Part shown: piece by piece, positions 13,001 through 25,400 of the stretch
Layout of the letters: each line of letters opens with the position of its first letter
How positions within the stretch are numbered: the stretch's first letter is position 1
Assembly (NCBI GenBank): GCA_009869945.1
Contig: WIXG01000011.1
Span: forward strand, 62,001 to 126,000
DNA length: 64,000 nucleotides
Origin: Mesaphorura yosii
Taxonomy: Eukaryota; Arthropoda; Collembola; Poduromorpha; Tullbergiidae
Direction of reading: 5' to 3'
Notes under the pieces: generated by a model
Told to the model about the DNA's origin: nothing
The model's database searches: none
The model's input: the letters and a program-made list of their open reading frames with translations, nothing else
Made by a program: the position numbers and the translations under genes

Positions 13001-15097
13001 CAGACCAAAACGAGCCACGGTCGTTGAGCCCCTCAAACAAATTCTGGAGTCGGAATTTAATACAATAAAAATTCGAAGGAATTTCATCGCCTGGCTCACA
13101 GTACGGCAAGCAATATACAAACATCGAGTTTACAGGAAGCTTGCATCTCTCCTGAGATGAGCTCGGCTCACGAGTCACGACTCACGAGACGCGACGGACA
13201 ACAAATGCTGTGAATGAATGAATTGAATGAGAAACGTGGAGAAAGTTGTTGCTGCATGAAATTATTGTATTGAGCGCAGCGTGGAGATGCAGGCAAGCAA
13301 AAACGATGCGGCCCGGCACCGGCATGGCACGGGAGACGAGATGATGAGTCACAGCCGTCGTCTGCATCGTCAAAGCACTGCACTGCCGAGACATCATAGA
13401 ACGTGAGCGGAATGCGTAAATGCGCAAATAGGAAATAACAGCAGCAGCAGCCGGCTTCCTCTTCCGGGGCCCTGCAAACTGTAAACAGAACGCGGAGCGG
13501 CACATGAGTAAATTTTATTAAGCGTGTTGTTCTTCTGCTGGGGCCCTACTTCGTAATAAATGGCGAAAGTACGCGTCGTACTTGTCGTAAAATATTGTGA
13601 GATTGGAGCTGAACAGATTGGAGACAAAATACGCGTGGCCCAGCACAGGCAAAAGGAGCAGGACAATCTTTCTTCGAGATTCTGCACGGGGTCATAAAAC
13701 ATAATAAAAAATAAGATTGCAACTCCAACTTTGTGTTTGTGTTCAATTCGCCGTGAAATGATGAGAAAAGGGCTCAATTCGTTCCGCGTCACGTCAGCGG
13801 ATTCATTGGAAAACTTTCCTGATGACTTTGGAGTAAAGTAAATGGCTCAATAGATAATCCAGGAATGGAACTCGGGACGCGAGACGTGGTTTTAATTTAA
13901 TTTATTTTATTCAATTGAACCAGGAGACGAGACACAAGAGAAACAAAAGATCTTTCCTTATTTTACTTCTTACACAAATAACTAGATCAGATCTACTTAC
14001 TTTCTTCTTACGAAGCAGTAGCTGCAGCGTAGTAGTTAATTAGGTTAATAGTAATATAAAAACTTTGTTATTTTAACGTAACTAGTCATAACTTGAGCTC
14101 AGCTGCGCCAAATTACAATTCTATACAACAATCTTTCACACGTAGCCTAGCGTAGGTGTTGTTTCGCCCGTCGCCTCCGCGCTTTTCCAGGCGCAGGACG
14201 CTCACACTTCATAAATTAGCGATTTGCATGTCTGCATCTCAAAAATAGCATAGCACACACTGTAAACGTGAACTTGGTCTTGGTCCGTCGAAGAACGTTA
14301 ACTAAAATATTGTATCCTTAGCTAAAATACTTGTAGATCTCATCCTTAACCAACTAGAAACACAAAACACAAATAAAAATCTAATGCATAGTGCATCTTG
14401 TCAAGTCGTCGCTTGCGGTGGTTACTTTTTAGGTGCCTTTGCCTCTGCTCTTTTACTTTCCAGCTGATCAATGCAAAACGCATGTGGAGAATTAACAAAA
14501 TCATTAACAAACTAGAAAAGTGCAAATGATGCAAATTAACTGGAATTATTTTTAAAGATCTCGTTCTCGTGTTTTGCAGGATTCGTAGAATCCGCTCAGA
14601 TCAACAGTACAAAGATAAGATTGTACGTACGAATGCAAGTTGCAAGAGATTACTTAATTCATAATTCCAAGCGTATTTGCTTCTGAAAGTCAAAACAGAT
14701 CTGTCGTCAGTATTCTTAGTGATAGCTATCTTCTTGTAACTTATATGACACTTTCCAACTCAGACGCTTGTCTTCTTCTTGTGCAGAAGAGCCTGTACGA
14801 AAAGACGTCGCCTATCGCCGTCAATCTAGATTACAAGGATTTGTGAATGATTGTCTTAATTAGGTCACTAAACAATGCAGCAGCAGTATAACAAACACAA
14901 ACCCGAAAAGCTATAAGGAAATTTGAATTGAGTACACGAAGAGGACACGGCTAAACGCGGAAAAAGAGACACAGAAATTGGGCACTTGTGAATACACAGT
15001 TACACTCTAAATAAGTTCGCTTATTTGCGAACAAGTTACGAGGGATTCCTAACTAATAATAATATTAATAGTTTGAAATTATGTTGGATGGCAACGT
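7050..15097. other. 8-kb gene-poor interval
   Basis: This lies between the start of the disordered-protein gene and the 3' end of the tetraspanin. It probably holds 5' leader and promoter sequence of the former near 7.0-8.2 kb. Many open frames of 60-130 codons occur on both strands, but none shows a family motif, a coherent splice chain or a plausible protein composition. Visible structure is limited to CAAGT/CCAAG word arrays near 12024-12041 and 12130-12151, and general purine/pyrimidine-biased stretches. I saw no tRNA cloverleaf or transposon end, but a covariance search could find what I cannot. Confidence 0.45.
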
Positions 15098-17471
15098 TTA
15101 TTTGTATTCATCGTAGCCAGACGCTTTGTACACGCAGCACGCGAACACAATTCCAATAATTTGTAGTAAACCCAAAATCACACCCACAATAATTGCCATG
15201 TTCATTTTGTCAGCGATGGTCCGGATGAGACTTGTGAAGCATCCCTAAATAAAATCAAGCACAAGTTAAAGCTTAGAACCGATTTCATCTCTACACCTAT
15301 CAATTGAGATTTGATCTCATCGTACATCGTAATAGTAAGAATTCTCAACATTTGGGCTTCTTGTACAGCTTTGGTCATCTGTCCGCTTGCAACAGGCTTT
15401 CGGGACAACACCAGTTGTTGGCCCCTTGAATTGTTCAGCTTGCAAGAAATCTGTTCCATTGCTAATTCCACAGCATTTTCCCTATGATTCAGAAAATACA
15501 GGTAAGTACCTTGCGACTTTCACAATCGGCAATCGCGCAATTCTTACATTTTTCATGATGACATCAAAGGTGACGGTGAATGGGTTGGCTTTATCTTCAC
15601 TTGCATAGAAGCGGTGAACACTGTCAGTTAAGATCTTGTTCATTTGCGTCTCCGTCTAAACACAAAAAGCATGCATGAATTCCCTATCTTAAAATTTTAC
15701 CGGACATGACATCGCTTGGCTTAAAGGCTATCATGTAAAGTGGCTTACATCTGTCCTGTAGAAAACGAAGAGGACGACCACAACAATTTCCAAAATGAAG
15801 ATGACCGTGAGAAAGAACGCGTACTAAAAATAGAATAACATTTCACATTACAAAACCTCACAACGCCTATTTTCGATTATTGAAATCGAGTTCTTACTGC
15901 TCCAAGGAGGAATCTGGACTCTTTGATGGTTCCACAGTATCCAAGAAAGCTGATGATGAATATGAATGCTCCGAGCCCGATCAAAACGTAACCAAGTTGT
16001 TCGATCACTGTGGTCGATCCAAATTCCTGAAATACGCAGAAAGACGGCCATGACATTATCGTACTCGCCCTGCCCCGGTAGTTCGTGGTTCTTTAATGGG
16101 TACTCAAATTACTCACCCTGATCGCATCTTCGTTGGAGAACTTTAGCAGAGTGAAGATTGATGACTGATCCACAGCAAGCCATATGCCAAGGGCTGAAAG
16201 GACGATGCCGAAAACCTGTAAGAGTAAACCAACAAATGTATTAACTATTTTTAGAGTCAAGAGGTATTTCATGCAAATGTCAATATTGTAAACGGCTGCC
16301 GACGCACACGAGTACGCACGTGCTTGTATTTTTAGTTAATCTTTCTCCAACACGAATCATCCGCAACAGCAGAATCATCTCATAATTTATTTAATCAATT
16401 TGCAAATTCGTGATTCGCGAGAGTGCATGTCAGGCTCCCATTATCGTCGGTAGGCAGACAAAAAAAAGTCGTCAGTCGATTTCAATAATCGATTTTAGGG
16501 CTCTGACCCAAATAGTAATTTGTTACATGTCAGATAAACCCATTTCGTCCATTTGACGTCCGACAACGGGCCAGGCCAGGCCAAGGCATGTAAGGAAGGA
16601 AATGATTACTTGTGCTGCAAGCAAATATGGAAGACAACTTCCAAATTATCATTTATTTAGAACCAGCTTCGAGTTTCAGTTTGTTGTCTCGATTTACAAG
16701 CGAAACAAGGCAGCAAAGGTCGTTCCTACCTTTTACCGTGTAATTGCAATGAGGAGCAATCGAACAATGAACAAAGACTAAGTAGAATGAACAGAGGCAA
16801 CAAATTCGCAATTCGCGAAAGGGAAAGTACAAAATGCAAAACGCAAAACAAAAATTGATCAATAAAATCGAGCATTAGACGTTCTGTTCATTGTGTCCAT
16901 CAAAATTATTGAAAAGGATTCTCTTTTATTCTTGTATCTTTACTTAAGAAGTCTGTTTGGGTTGAACAACCTGTCCTGCTGTCCTGCATGCACAACAGCG
17001 AACGCGAATAGCATCCTAGACTAGAGCCGAGCCTAGTAACAATGCCCGCAAGTGAGGACACACACGAAGCTACCCAGAATCATTACGATAATAGTGCGAA
17101 ATGTGACACATGTCCGGAACAAACCAGAACGGAACATTGGTCATTATTTGCCAAAATTGGTTACGCCGTAAACACTTGAGACTTGTTTACAGCGATGTGT
17201 TATAAAGTAAATGTGTTAAGTGCGCTCATTATTTCCTGCCTGCTTTCACTCTGTTCAATAGCAGCAGCGATTATCAAAGGAAGAGGAAGACGAAGAGCGA
17301 GCAGGTGAAAGCCAAATGTTCGATTTAGGACTTTCGCCAGCCCGTCATGCGTGTCGTGGACTAATTTATGACACATGTGCGACCACGCATGCAAGAGTTC
17401 ATAAAACTTACCAGAAACACAAAGTTGAAAAGGCAAAGGCAGTACTTCACCAAACACGTTCCAAAATCCAT
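15098..17471 (-). CDS. Tetraspanin (257 aa, seven coding exons)
   Basis: This is a complete four-pass tetraspanin that would organise membrane microdomains. Exons on the minus strand are 17471-17412, 16215-16117, 16026-15898, 15823-15749, 15655-15548, 15481-15326 and 15244-15098. All junctions are phase 0 with GT-AG introns. The protein opens MDFGTCLVKYCLCLFNFVFL. Membrane helices are near residues 9-34, 64-85, 97-119 and 224-247. The large extracellular loop carries the diagnostic CCG at 160-162, then a CC pair, one Cys in an SC, and a Cys just before TM4, giving six loop cysteines and three disulfides. Cytosolic juxtamembrane cysteines at TM1 and TM4 are likely palmitoylation sites. The C-terminus is GYDEYK. 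Length and motif order are typical of the family, and the CCG motif makes the call firm. I cannot assign an orthologous subfamily. A longer frame at 15202-15471 in another register is a shadow of the loop exon. Confidence 0.93.
16216..17411 (-). other. First intron of the tetraspanin gene
   Basis: This 1196-nt intron separates the 20-codon first exon from the second exon. It is far longer than the other introns of this gene (about 60-110 nt), the usual place for intronic regulatory elements. It is AT-rich and I see no coding exon inside it. Confidence 0.7.
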
Positions 17472-20400
17472 GATGAGAATGTCTTTCCTAGTCTGGGCAA
17501 TCTAGTCTCTTGTGGGTTCTGAAATCTGAAATGAAAGAAAAACGCACAATTTAGTTAAATGTTGGAAAGGTTCGAGGTTCACACTTTAAAAATTGCTCGT
17601 GTTCCTAAATCAATACGCACGGTAGGTGTACAAAAGCGCATGATGCGTGCGTACTTTCTAATCTCCGATCTTTGCTACATGTTTGCGTTTTTTCTACGGC
17701 CTTTACTCAGTTCGCAAATTCTACCCCAAAATCTGCAAAATTATACGAAACCTGTGATTCCTGGTTCGCTATCCGCTTTCACGCACTACGCACTTTTGTA
17801 CAAGTCGCGACTCGCGAGTGCAAAAAATGCGAAAGCCAAATGCCAATATGAGACTCAATCGATTACACAGGCGAACGCGGTCAATTTTTGCCATTATTTA
17901 CACCTCGGCTGTTCAGTCCGAATGGAAAAGCTATATTTACCTTTCAATTGCAAAATTCCTTTCCTCAGGATGAAGCCACAAATTCGCAAATTACTAGAAT
18001 GACGAAATTCCAAGAACGCAGGGCAATCACTTATTAATCGTGAACTTCACGTCTCATGTGGACAATACGCAATACGCACTTGCAAATGACATCCACAAGG
18101 TCCGATGAGACGTTCACATTCACAGGCAAGTCGAGTCAAGTGTCAATTTATTGAAGGCAAATTCCTTTGTACTTTTCTTGGACGGACAATTTTCGCGTAG
18201 AAAGAATCACATTTCACAAGAATAATACTTGTCGAGTGCTGAACACAGGCACGAGCAAAAATGAGTACAATAGAAACCACCGCGAAAACCTAACCATCAC
18301 CTCACGACGACGACAGAGACCATGTTTCCATGTCCAATTGCTAAACGATACTGTGGCTATTGCTTCTATTGCCTGCCAGCTGAATTCTCACAACAAAAGT
18401 CATGCCGTTCGTGCCACAAGCTCGCCAGGCATGCAAGAACCCAAGAATGGTTCAACATAAACTCTCAGCATTGCTTTTGGACTGGTACACGGACAAGAAT
18501 GGACCCAATATCATGAATCATGCATTAAAATATTTCCTTCTCGGTTCTGCTGTCTGTTCAGTTTCAAGCAACAATACGAGCATCGACCATTAACATTAAC
18601 CAGGATTCATACCTGCAAATATTTCTGGCTTTAAACATGGCAGTGCAGGTTAGCTTCATGGAGCCCAGCCCAGCGTCCCGTCCCGTTGTTGTATTGAATA
18701 TTTGATTAGTATGCGTGTATTATATTAATACACAGCCGAAAACTCGAGCTCGAAGGGTTCCTCAAGTATGTTATGAAACGGTTCATTGACCCAAAACAGT
18801 CAGCAGCAAAGACGAGTTGCCGAGTACGAAAGAAAGACGATATACAATCTGAGCATGTGATATTCGAATACCAAGCAGACCAAGCTTGACTGTAGCGTGT
18901 CCACTCTTTGATGTGCGTATTCATATTCGGACGCGGACACGACAAGCCAAGACTCAAGTCAAGTCATTAGGCAAGCACAAATTATCTTTTCTTGGTATAG
19001 TTTTGCATGTAGTACATCGTGATTGCGATTACGACGGACGAGTTCCTAACTATTAACTACTCGCATGGCATAGGGCATTGCATTGCGAGACAGGCCACAG
19101 GACGAGCTATCTGCTATCGTGTTAATTGAGTATTATAATATGCACTGTCGACTGCTCTGCATGGGACGAAGCTTCGAGTTTCCTCAACAGAAATAATATT
19201 ATGACAGTTGGAGACGGACATTTAAAACTTGAATGAAGCTCGCGGCTTGCACGTAGTTTAAAGTTCGCTAATTCGAAGTTGCTCATGTCTGCCTTCTCTT
19301 CGCTCTTCCTCATAACATCATAAATAAATTAAAGTCGTGTCATTTCATTGAACCTAAAAATAATAAGCACTTCAAAATTGCAATTGCGTCTCAAATTCGC
19401 ATTCGCATTGCATTCGACGCCGAGTCAGCCTGCGCAGTGCCATGCCGCGCCGGCCGAAGCCGTGACGGGTTATGAAATGTGATATGACACTTAATTAAAT
19501 TTTATATGCATTTAGACAGGATTCTATTTAAGGAGAATGCTAAATGAAAAGGAATTCAACTATAAACAGACTTACGAATTTTCGCTTGGTCGATTGCCAG
19601 GCTTCAATATAGTGAGGTCGAATTTAGCATGAAGGCACGGATTTGCAAGCTGATATGGTTACACAGGGAAATTTTGCGAAGCGAGAACTGACCACTGACC
19701 ACCAAGTTCATAATTTAAGCAGAAATGAGACAGCTATGGGAAATATTGGACCGTTCTCGTGTACTTAATGTCATAACGCACGACCCAATGCCAAATAGCT
19801 AATGGAACTTTGTTCCCGATGCGGAGTGGCCAGGCCAGGCACGGCACCGTCACGCCAATAACTGCTTAGTTTCCAAAGGAATCAATAACTCGCCACGCCA
19901 CAAGCCAACACCAAAGCAAAGTTGGTTAATTTCTAACCTTGAAACTTGTGCCAACTGAATCGTGTTCGAAGTCCGTGTTCGTCTTGTCGGTCCGTCGAGA
20001 CTCGGAATGCAAATATCGAAATATCGCCCGTGCGCTTTCACCAGAGACAAGATTATTAAAGTTGCCCTTCTCGTGTTGGCGTGATACTGATTTCGTGATT
20101 GTCCGAGACGAGAAATTCATAATACTTAATTGCGGCGCTTGGGAGCTGAAAGCTTTTCGCTATCCGTTTTTCCCTAGCGTCTGGATCCGAAACAACGAAA
20201 AACGAAGCCCAAGCGAATTTTAAGTAAGCAAAGTGCCGGGACTGGGACGGGAACAAATAATCGTTGCCCATCGTCCATTTCAAAGCCCAACACGCTAGCT
20301 GACGTGTTGCCTGCCGAATCATTACACCAGAGCACTCATCATTGACGATTGTCATTTTGTAATTTTCAGTTATACAAATACAACACAAAGAAGCTCGTGG

Positions 20401-20570
20401 ACAGACGCGAGCGCGACTCATAAAATATTCAGTGCGGTACGAAGAATTCTCAACAATAACAACGAAAGCCTACTCATCATAACACTAACACTAGCCAACA
20501 GCCGTCCAAAACTGGATTGAATTGCCAATAATAATTTGGTCAGCGGGTGCGTGCAGTGCATTAAGCATTA
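17472..20570. other. Divergent intergenic region, about 3.1 kb
   Basis: It separates the start of the tetraspanin (-) from the start of the unknown 533-residue protein (+), so it should hold both promoters. It contains scattered short frames without family resemblance and CAAGTC-type words (for example 18125-18145 and 18940-18967). I see no RNA gene. Confidence 0.45.
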
Positions 20571-22488
20571 ATGGCTCTACCTACGTTCAATTTCAATTCT
20601 TCCAACTCCAACTATGTGGATCGAAGGCTTTCAGACGTCATTGCCACTACCGCACCCAAAAGCAGAGCTGAAGGTCAGGGTGGCAGTGGCACGAAAATAG
20701 CAACAGCTCACTCTCACGCTACTGTTATGGCTAAGAAGATAGTCGAGGCTGCGGCCATGGCCAAGTCATCACTAGCAGTATGCGGGACTGGTCAAGGTGA
20801 TTGGAGGGGAGAGAATGTGGAGCGACGAATGTATGAAACTATGCTGAAGCAACAAGGAATTGACCTTCTGGACATAATCATGGACCACATACTCTTCACA
20901 TACCAAACTAGGACGTCCACGCTTCCTTTCAGGTGAGCTTTCCTTATGCCTCAGGCATTCCTCCTCGTGCTTCATGCCCCTACGTGATGAGTTTTATGCC
21001 AAATTCCAGGAAAGTAACAAAGGAAATTGTCTTCTTAGCACACAACCCAACTCTTAATTACCATCACGGCGTGTCTGAGAAGGCTCTAGAAATTGTACGC
21101 TCGCTTTGTTCGTGGCTTGTTCCAAAATCGAGAATTGTGGACCCATACAACAGAATTTGCCAGCTAAACATTCGGGTAAAGATAGCGCACGAAAACGCTG
21201 GCGAAAAAAAGGGAAAATTCCCACATTACTAATTCAGAAGGCAATTTAGATATCTGAGCTTTGTAGTTTGCTTTGCTTTGCTATAGGACTTGTATTCCAC
21301 ATTCTGGACCAAAGTCACGGACCAAGAAGCAGAAGCTAATCATGGATTTGAGCACGAAGGCAAAGACCCTGACCCCAATGCATTGTCAACGTCCAAGCCA
21401 AGCAATTTGTTCGCCCAAAGTCTGAAATCAGATTCTGTTGAGCAGGCCCTCGCTGAATTTACGCAATGTAGCAAAATTCTTTGTCAACCACGAATTTTTG
21501 CGACGCCTCCAACCTTCAACCGCTCGTACAACGCTTCTTACTCCACGATGGTGGCCCTTGTCGACCAGATTGTGAATGGGTTCGAGGAAATTGAAGTTGC
21601 GTACGGAAATACGCAATTTGAACAGCAGCTGAGGAAGACGTTCAGGGAGAAAAGACGCAAGGAGAGGGTCGCGGATGCGGCGGCCGCTGCTGCTGCTAGA
21701 CTAGAATTGGAAAAGAAGATGGCCCAAAAAGAAAAGGTAAGGCAAGGTCCGTGTTCATACAAACACAAAGTCGCGCTGCTACTTCCTCTTTCGTAATCTC
21801 GTAACGAAAAAATTAATTGAAAACCTTGTACCTTTTTTGTACCGCACATGTACACATACGAAAGGATGCGAGAGACAGACGCGAAGCGCAGAAGGATGTC
21901 GGTACCCAGAAATCGTTGGAAGATAACGCGGACAATGTGCGCGTTAGCATTGACGATGGGGAATACGAGCAAGAGCAAGAAGGCGAAGCAGGAGAACACG
22001 AAGAAGTGGATGCAGATGGGGAAGATCGCGTTCGTAATGAGTATGGGGATGATGCAACTGAGAACGAAGAAAAGATCAAGGCCATGAGTAAAGCCCAAGA
22101 CGAGTACGATGAAGGCAATCGCGCTGGCACTGGCAATGGCGAGCACGAGGATAATGAGTCGTCCGAAGAAATGCAACAGCAGCAGCGCCCAACGGTTGAC
22201 ATGCAAGATAATGCTAATGCTGATGCTAATGCTGGGCTTGACATGCACGAAAACGAAGACGACGCCGCTGAGGAAGATGACCAAGATCAGTCCGTATCAC
22301 TCGAAGAAATTGAGCTTACGCAAATACAAGCGCAGAAATGTAAACAATTGAAACAGTTGATGGTCGAGAAATTGCTAGCTGACGGGATTGAGCGGACGGT
22401 GTCAGTGCTCGAAACCTTCAGGTACATGCCAGAGTACGAGCCGAGCCGAGTGATTGTGTCAGGTGATCCACTGCGTTATTGCTGCTGA
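20571..22488 (+). CDS. Uncharacterised charged protein (533 aa)
   Basis: I do not recognise this family. Four exons chain cleanly: 20571-20932, 21010-21175, 21287-21736 and 21865-22488 (stop TGA). The start MALPTFNFNSSNSNYVDRRL is the first ATG after stops. The first about 280 residues look folded, with blocks such as MLKQQGIDLLDIIMDHILFT and SEKALEIVRSLCSWLVP and aromatic residues typical of a helical domain. Then comes a basic Ala-rich stretch (REKRRKERVADAAAAAAARL) leading to a strongly predicted coiled coil. A Glu/Asp-rich low-complexity segment (about residues 345-460) follows, and a final helical segment includes SLEEIELTQIQAQKCKQLKQ. There is no signal peptide or membrane helix. It may be a cytoplasmic or ciliary scaffold, which is a guess from composition. 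The acidic segment produces long hydrophobic open frames on the opposite strand (21538-22284) that should not be annotated. A poly(A) signal lies at 22539. Confidence 0.8.
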
Positions 22489-25400
22489 TCGTAAGTGAAT
22501 CATCAGTCTTAATCATGTGAAAATGATAAAATGAGTGCAATAAAAACGTGAAAATTATATGGGCTATGGGAATCTAGTTTGAGACTCGCAATTATGGGCG
22601 AAATACTGAAAAACTATCTAAAATTAAGGTCACGGGTCACTTCGCAGTCGTCACAGCAGCATGGCAGCGTGGGTGGGTGGACCACGAACAAAGGCCAAAG
22701 CCATATACCACGGCCACAAATTGTGATTTCTAATCCACGAGTCAGGTTTAAATGAGAAAATACAGAAAAGTCAGTGTTCAGGGCAGTATTCTTCAGCATT
22801 AATGCAAATGCAAATATTATCTTATGCAGCCATGCATGGTTGAGGGAGAAATTGACTGTACAAATACAAAATACTTGTGGCTGTGGATTGTAAGATCAAG
22901 TTTAGTCTGACCACGAATTCGAATTCCACCGCACTCAGCACTGCCATTTAGTCGTACCGCACCATAACATAGCATTATTAGCACAGCTTCAAGAATAACA
23001 AATGCAAGAGTAAATTTGCATAGCAGTGCTTTCTTAATTGTAGGAACAAGCTGACCTTAGTCACAGTGCGAATTCTTAGATGCTAATTTCATAAACGCAC
23101 ATCAGCACAAGGCACAAACTCTAAATGGCAACTGACGTGACACGATCTGAGTCAATCGCTCAATTTATGCTAACTGGCCATTCCGCCATCGCCTTTGGAC
23201 TTACAACTTGCGCAACCATTTACAATTATCGTTTTGCTTACTTGCATTGTGCCGTGCTTGCCGATTCGGTACAGTAATTTTGAAAAGAATTAAGTTTCTG
23301 GGAAACGCGCGCGCGTCGGCGGCCGGATTACAATGCTATGCAATGCAAGGCAACGTCGGCAATGTATCATATCATAATCATAACCCTTTCAGCAGAGCAG
23401 AATGGGTACATGAATTATAACAATTGCGATTTGTGAATTTAGGATATTCAAAGAGTAGACTAGATTGCGATTGCTGCAGCAAGGACGATATTATTTAAAT
23501 TTTAAATTAGACGAATTCAGTAAGGCACGGCAGAGCAGTCAGCGCACAGTTCATGCTCGCTTAATTTAAGTCAAATGCAGATTTGACAGTGTACTGCTGA
23601 ATTTGCATTCGCATACTCGCTCACAATTCGGTGTCGTTATTTGCGCCCCATTTTCCAAGCCCAAGTATTATTGATTCAAGACAATAGAACGAGAGTCATA
23701 GTCATAGCCAGTCACAGGAGTTTGAGTCATAATAGTGATAGTCTCTTGACACAAAGTGCTGGTAAGCCAAGACATGGAGTGTGAACGTGGACATCTTTTA
23801 CGGCTACGACTTTTGCTGGCTTGCTTTGTGTATTGTGCCATGCTGCTGGTTTGCCTGCTCTCATTTCTCGAATTCGAATTTGAGAAACCGTACCGTCAAG
23901 TAAAGTACTTAAAGTGGGTAAACAGTCAACAATTATTATAGCAGGACAGACAAAAGTTATTTCCACTCTAGTCTACAAGTTTTATGTTCAGTAAATAGGA
24001 AAATATGCCAGCATTCTGATGAGAGGATTCGCCTCAATAAGGTTTAATATCAAACAAGGACGCTTTCTTTGCACTCGGATTCGCTCTCGCATCTAATGAA
24101 AGTTATAATACGGCCACGCCAAACTGCGGCAGTATAAAATAATTTAACCCGACAAAGCGTCAAGTCAAGCCAAGTCAAGTCACGGGCAGAGTCCAAGTCC
24201 GAGTCTCGCGTTAACAATATTCAATTGACGTTTGCCATTCTATTTTCGCGTTTGTGGCACAATGGGTGTTATTATTCAATGGGACGCGACTGACTACCGA
24301 CTGCTCTGTGCAAAAATTATAAATTGAGCACAGCAGCACTCGGCTTGGCTGGCGAAATGTCAACCTCATTAAAGCCGAGAGCAGCCAGCCAAAGAGAACA
24401 GACGCCATCCACAAATCATACTCGAAATTCCTGTCAATAATTCAGAAACTAAAGAAAATGGCAGAAGTTAAAAGCTGAGCGTGGCAGTTCCATTTTATTT
24501 CGCATTGTTTAATTGAAGTAGGGCTAAAGGCGTAAACGGTGTCGTCATTACAATCAGCAGGCCGAGTGCAGACACGAGCTACAACAAAGATCAAAGTCCA
24601 ATGCTATTCTTGGAATAAAAAGTACATTAAAACTTAAAAATCTAGGCCTGAATAAAGCTGGAATTGGGAATAATGGAACAAAGGATCATGTGAACAAATG
24701 AGTCATCTATCGTATCGCATGTATTTATCGACTATCTGAGTTACTCAATATTGCACTAAAACTAAGGACTGGCTGGGACTCAAGAGTTATGCCTGACCTT
24801 CGATTGGGTATCGAGTTTCTATTTTCCGTGAACGTTCAAAGGCCGAGACCGCTGGCGGAAAGTGGAACACTGATAAACAAAAACGTTACTGATACAACCA
24901 ACAAGTATCTACACTGTAAACTCTCGAGTCACGTAATTCTTCTTCATAAATTCTTTGGCTGGGACGTCCAAATTCAAAATTCCTAAATCCCGTTTTTGCA
25001 TTTGCTTAAATTATGAACCAACATTGAGAAACTGCAACGCGACGACAGCACAGCATAGATTTAATTTCCGATCTCACTTTTACGACCGCAATTTGCAGCT
25101 TAATTTGAGAATAAATCACTCAGGATAATCTCCAACATGCGAACAAATTACAGTACATGTGTCCTGGATCCTGTGCTTAATTTCTTTTGAAACTGTTTTT
25201 ACTGCATTGCACTTCATTGCTCGCACGGCTCGCAGCCCAATCTCTAGACACTAGTCAATGAAGAAAGGTTATTAAATCTCTTGGTTGAAATGAAAATGTG
25301 TCGTTTGTGGTTAGTTTTGGTTCTTCTCTTGTCTTCGCATTCGCCGTTGCTGTTCGAGTTTGCAGTTTGCGTTTTTCTCATTAACATAACTCTTTTCAAG

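Noticed and set aside
8072-13792. Multiple 60-130 codon frames between 8 and 14 kb
   Set aside because: Length is expected by chance in this base composition; amino-acid composition is irregular and no splice chains form.
15202-15471. 89-codon minus-strand frame
   Set aside because: Wrong register of the tetraspanin loop exon; the correct register shows CCG and the other loop cysteines and ends at a donor.
21538-22284. 248-codon hydrophobic minus-strand open frame (and a second at 21813-22244)
   Set aside because: It is the antisense of the acidic, GAA/GAT-rich exon of the 533-residue gene; such codons read backwards give Phe/Ile/Leu/Ser strings. It crosses a real intron with no splice logic of its own.
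23300-23320. CGCGCGCGCG alternating run
   Set aside because: A short isolated Z-DNA-prone stretch; ten bases are not enough to claim function.
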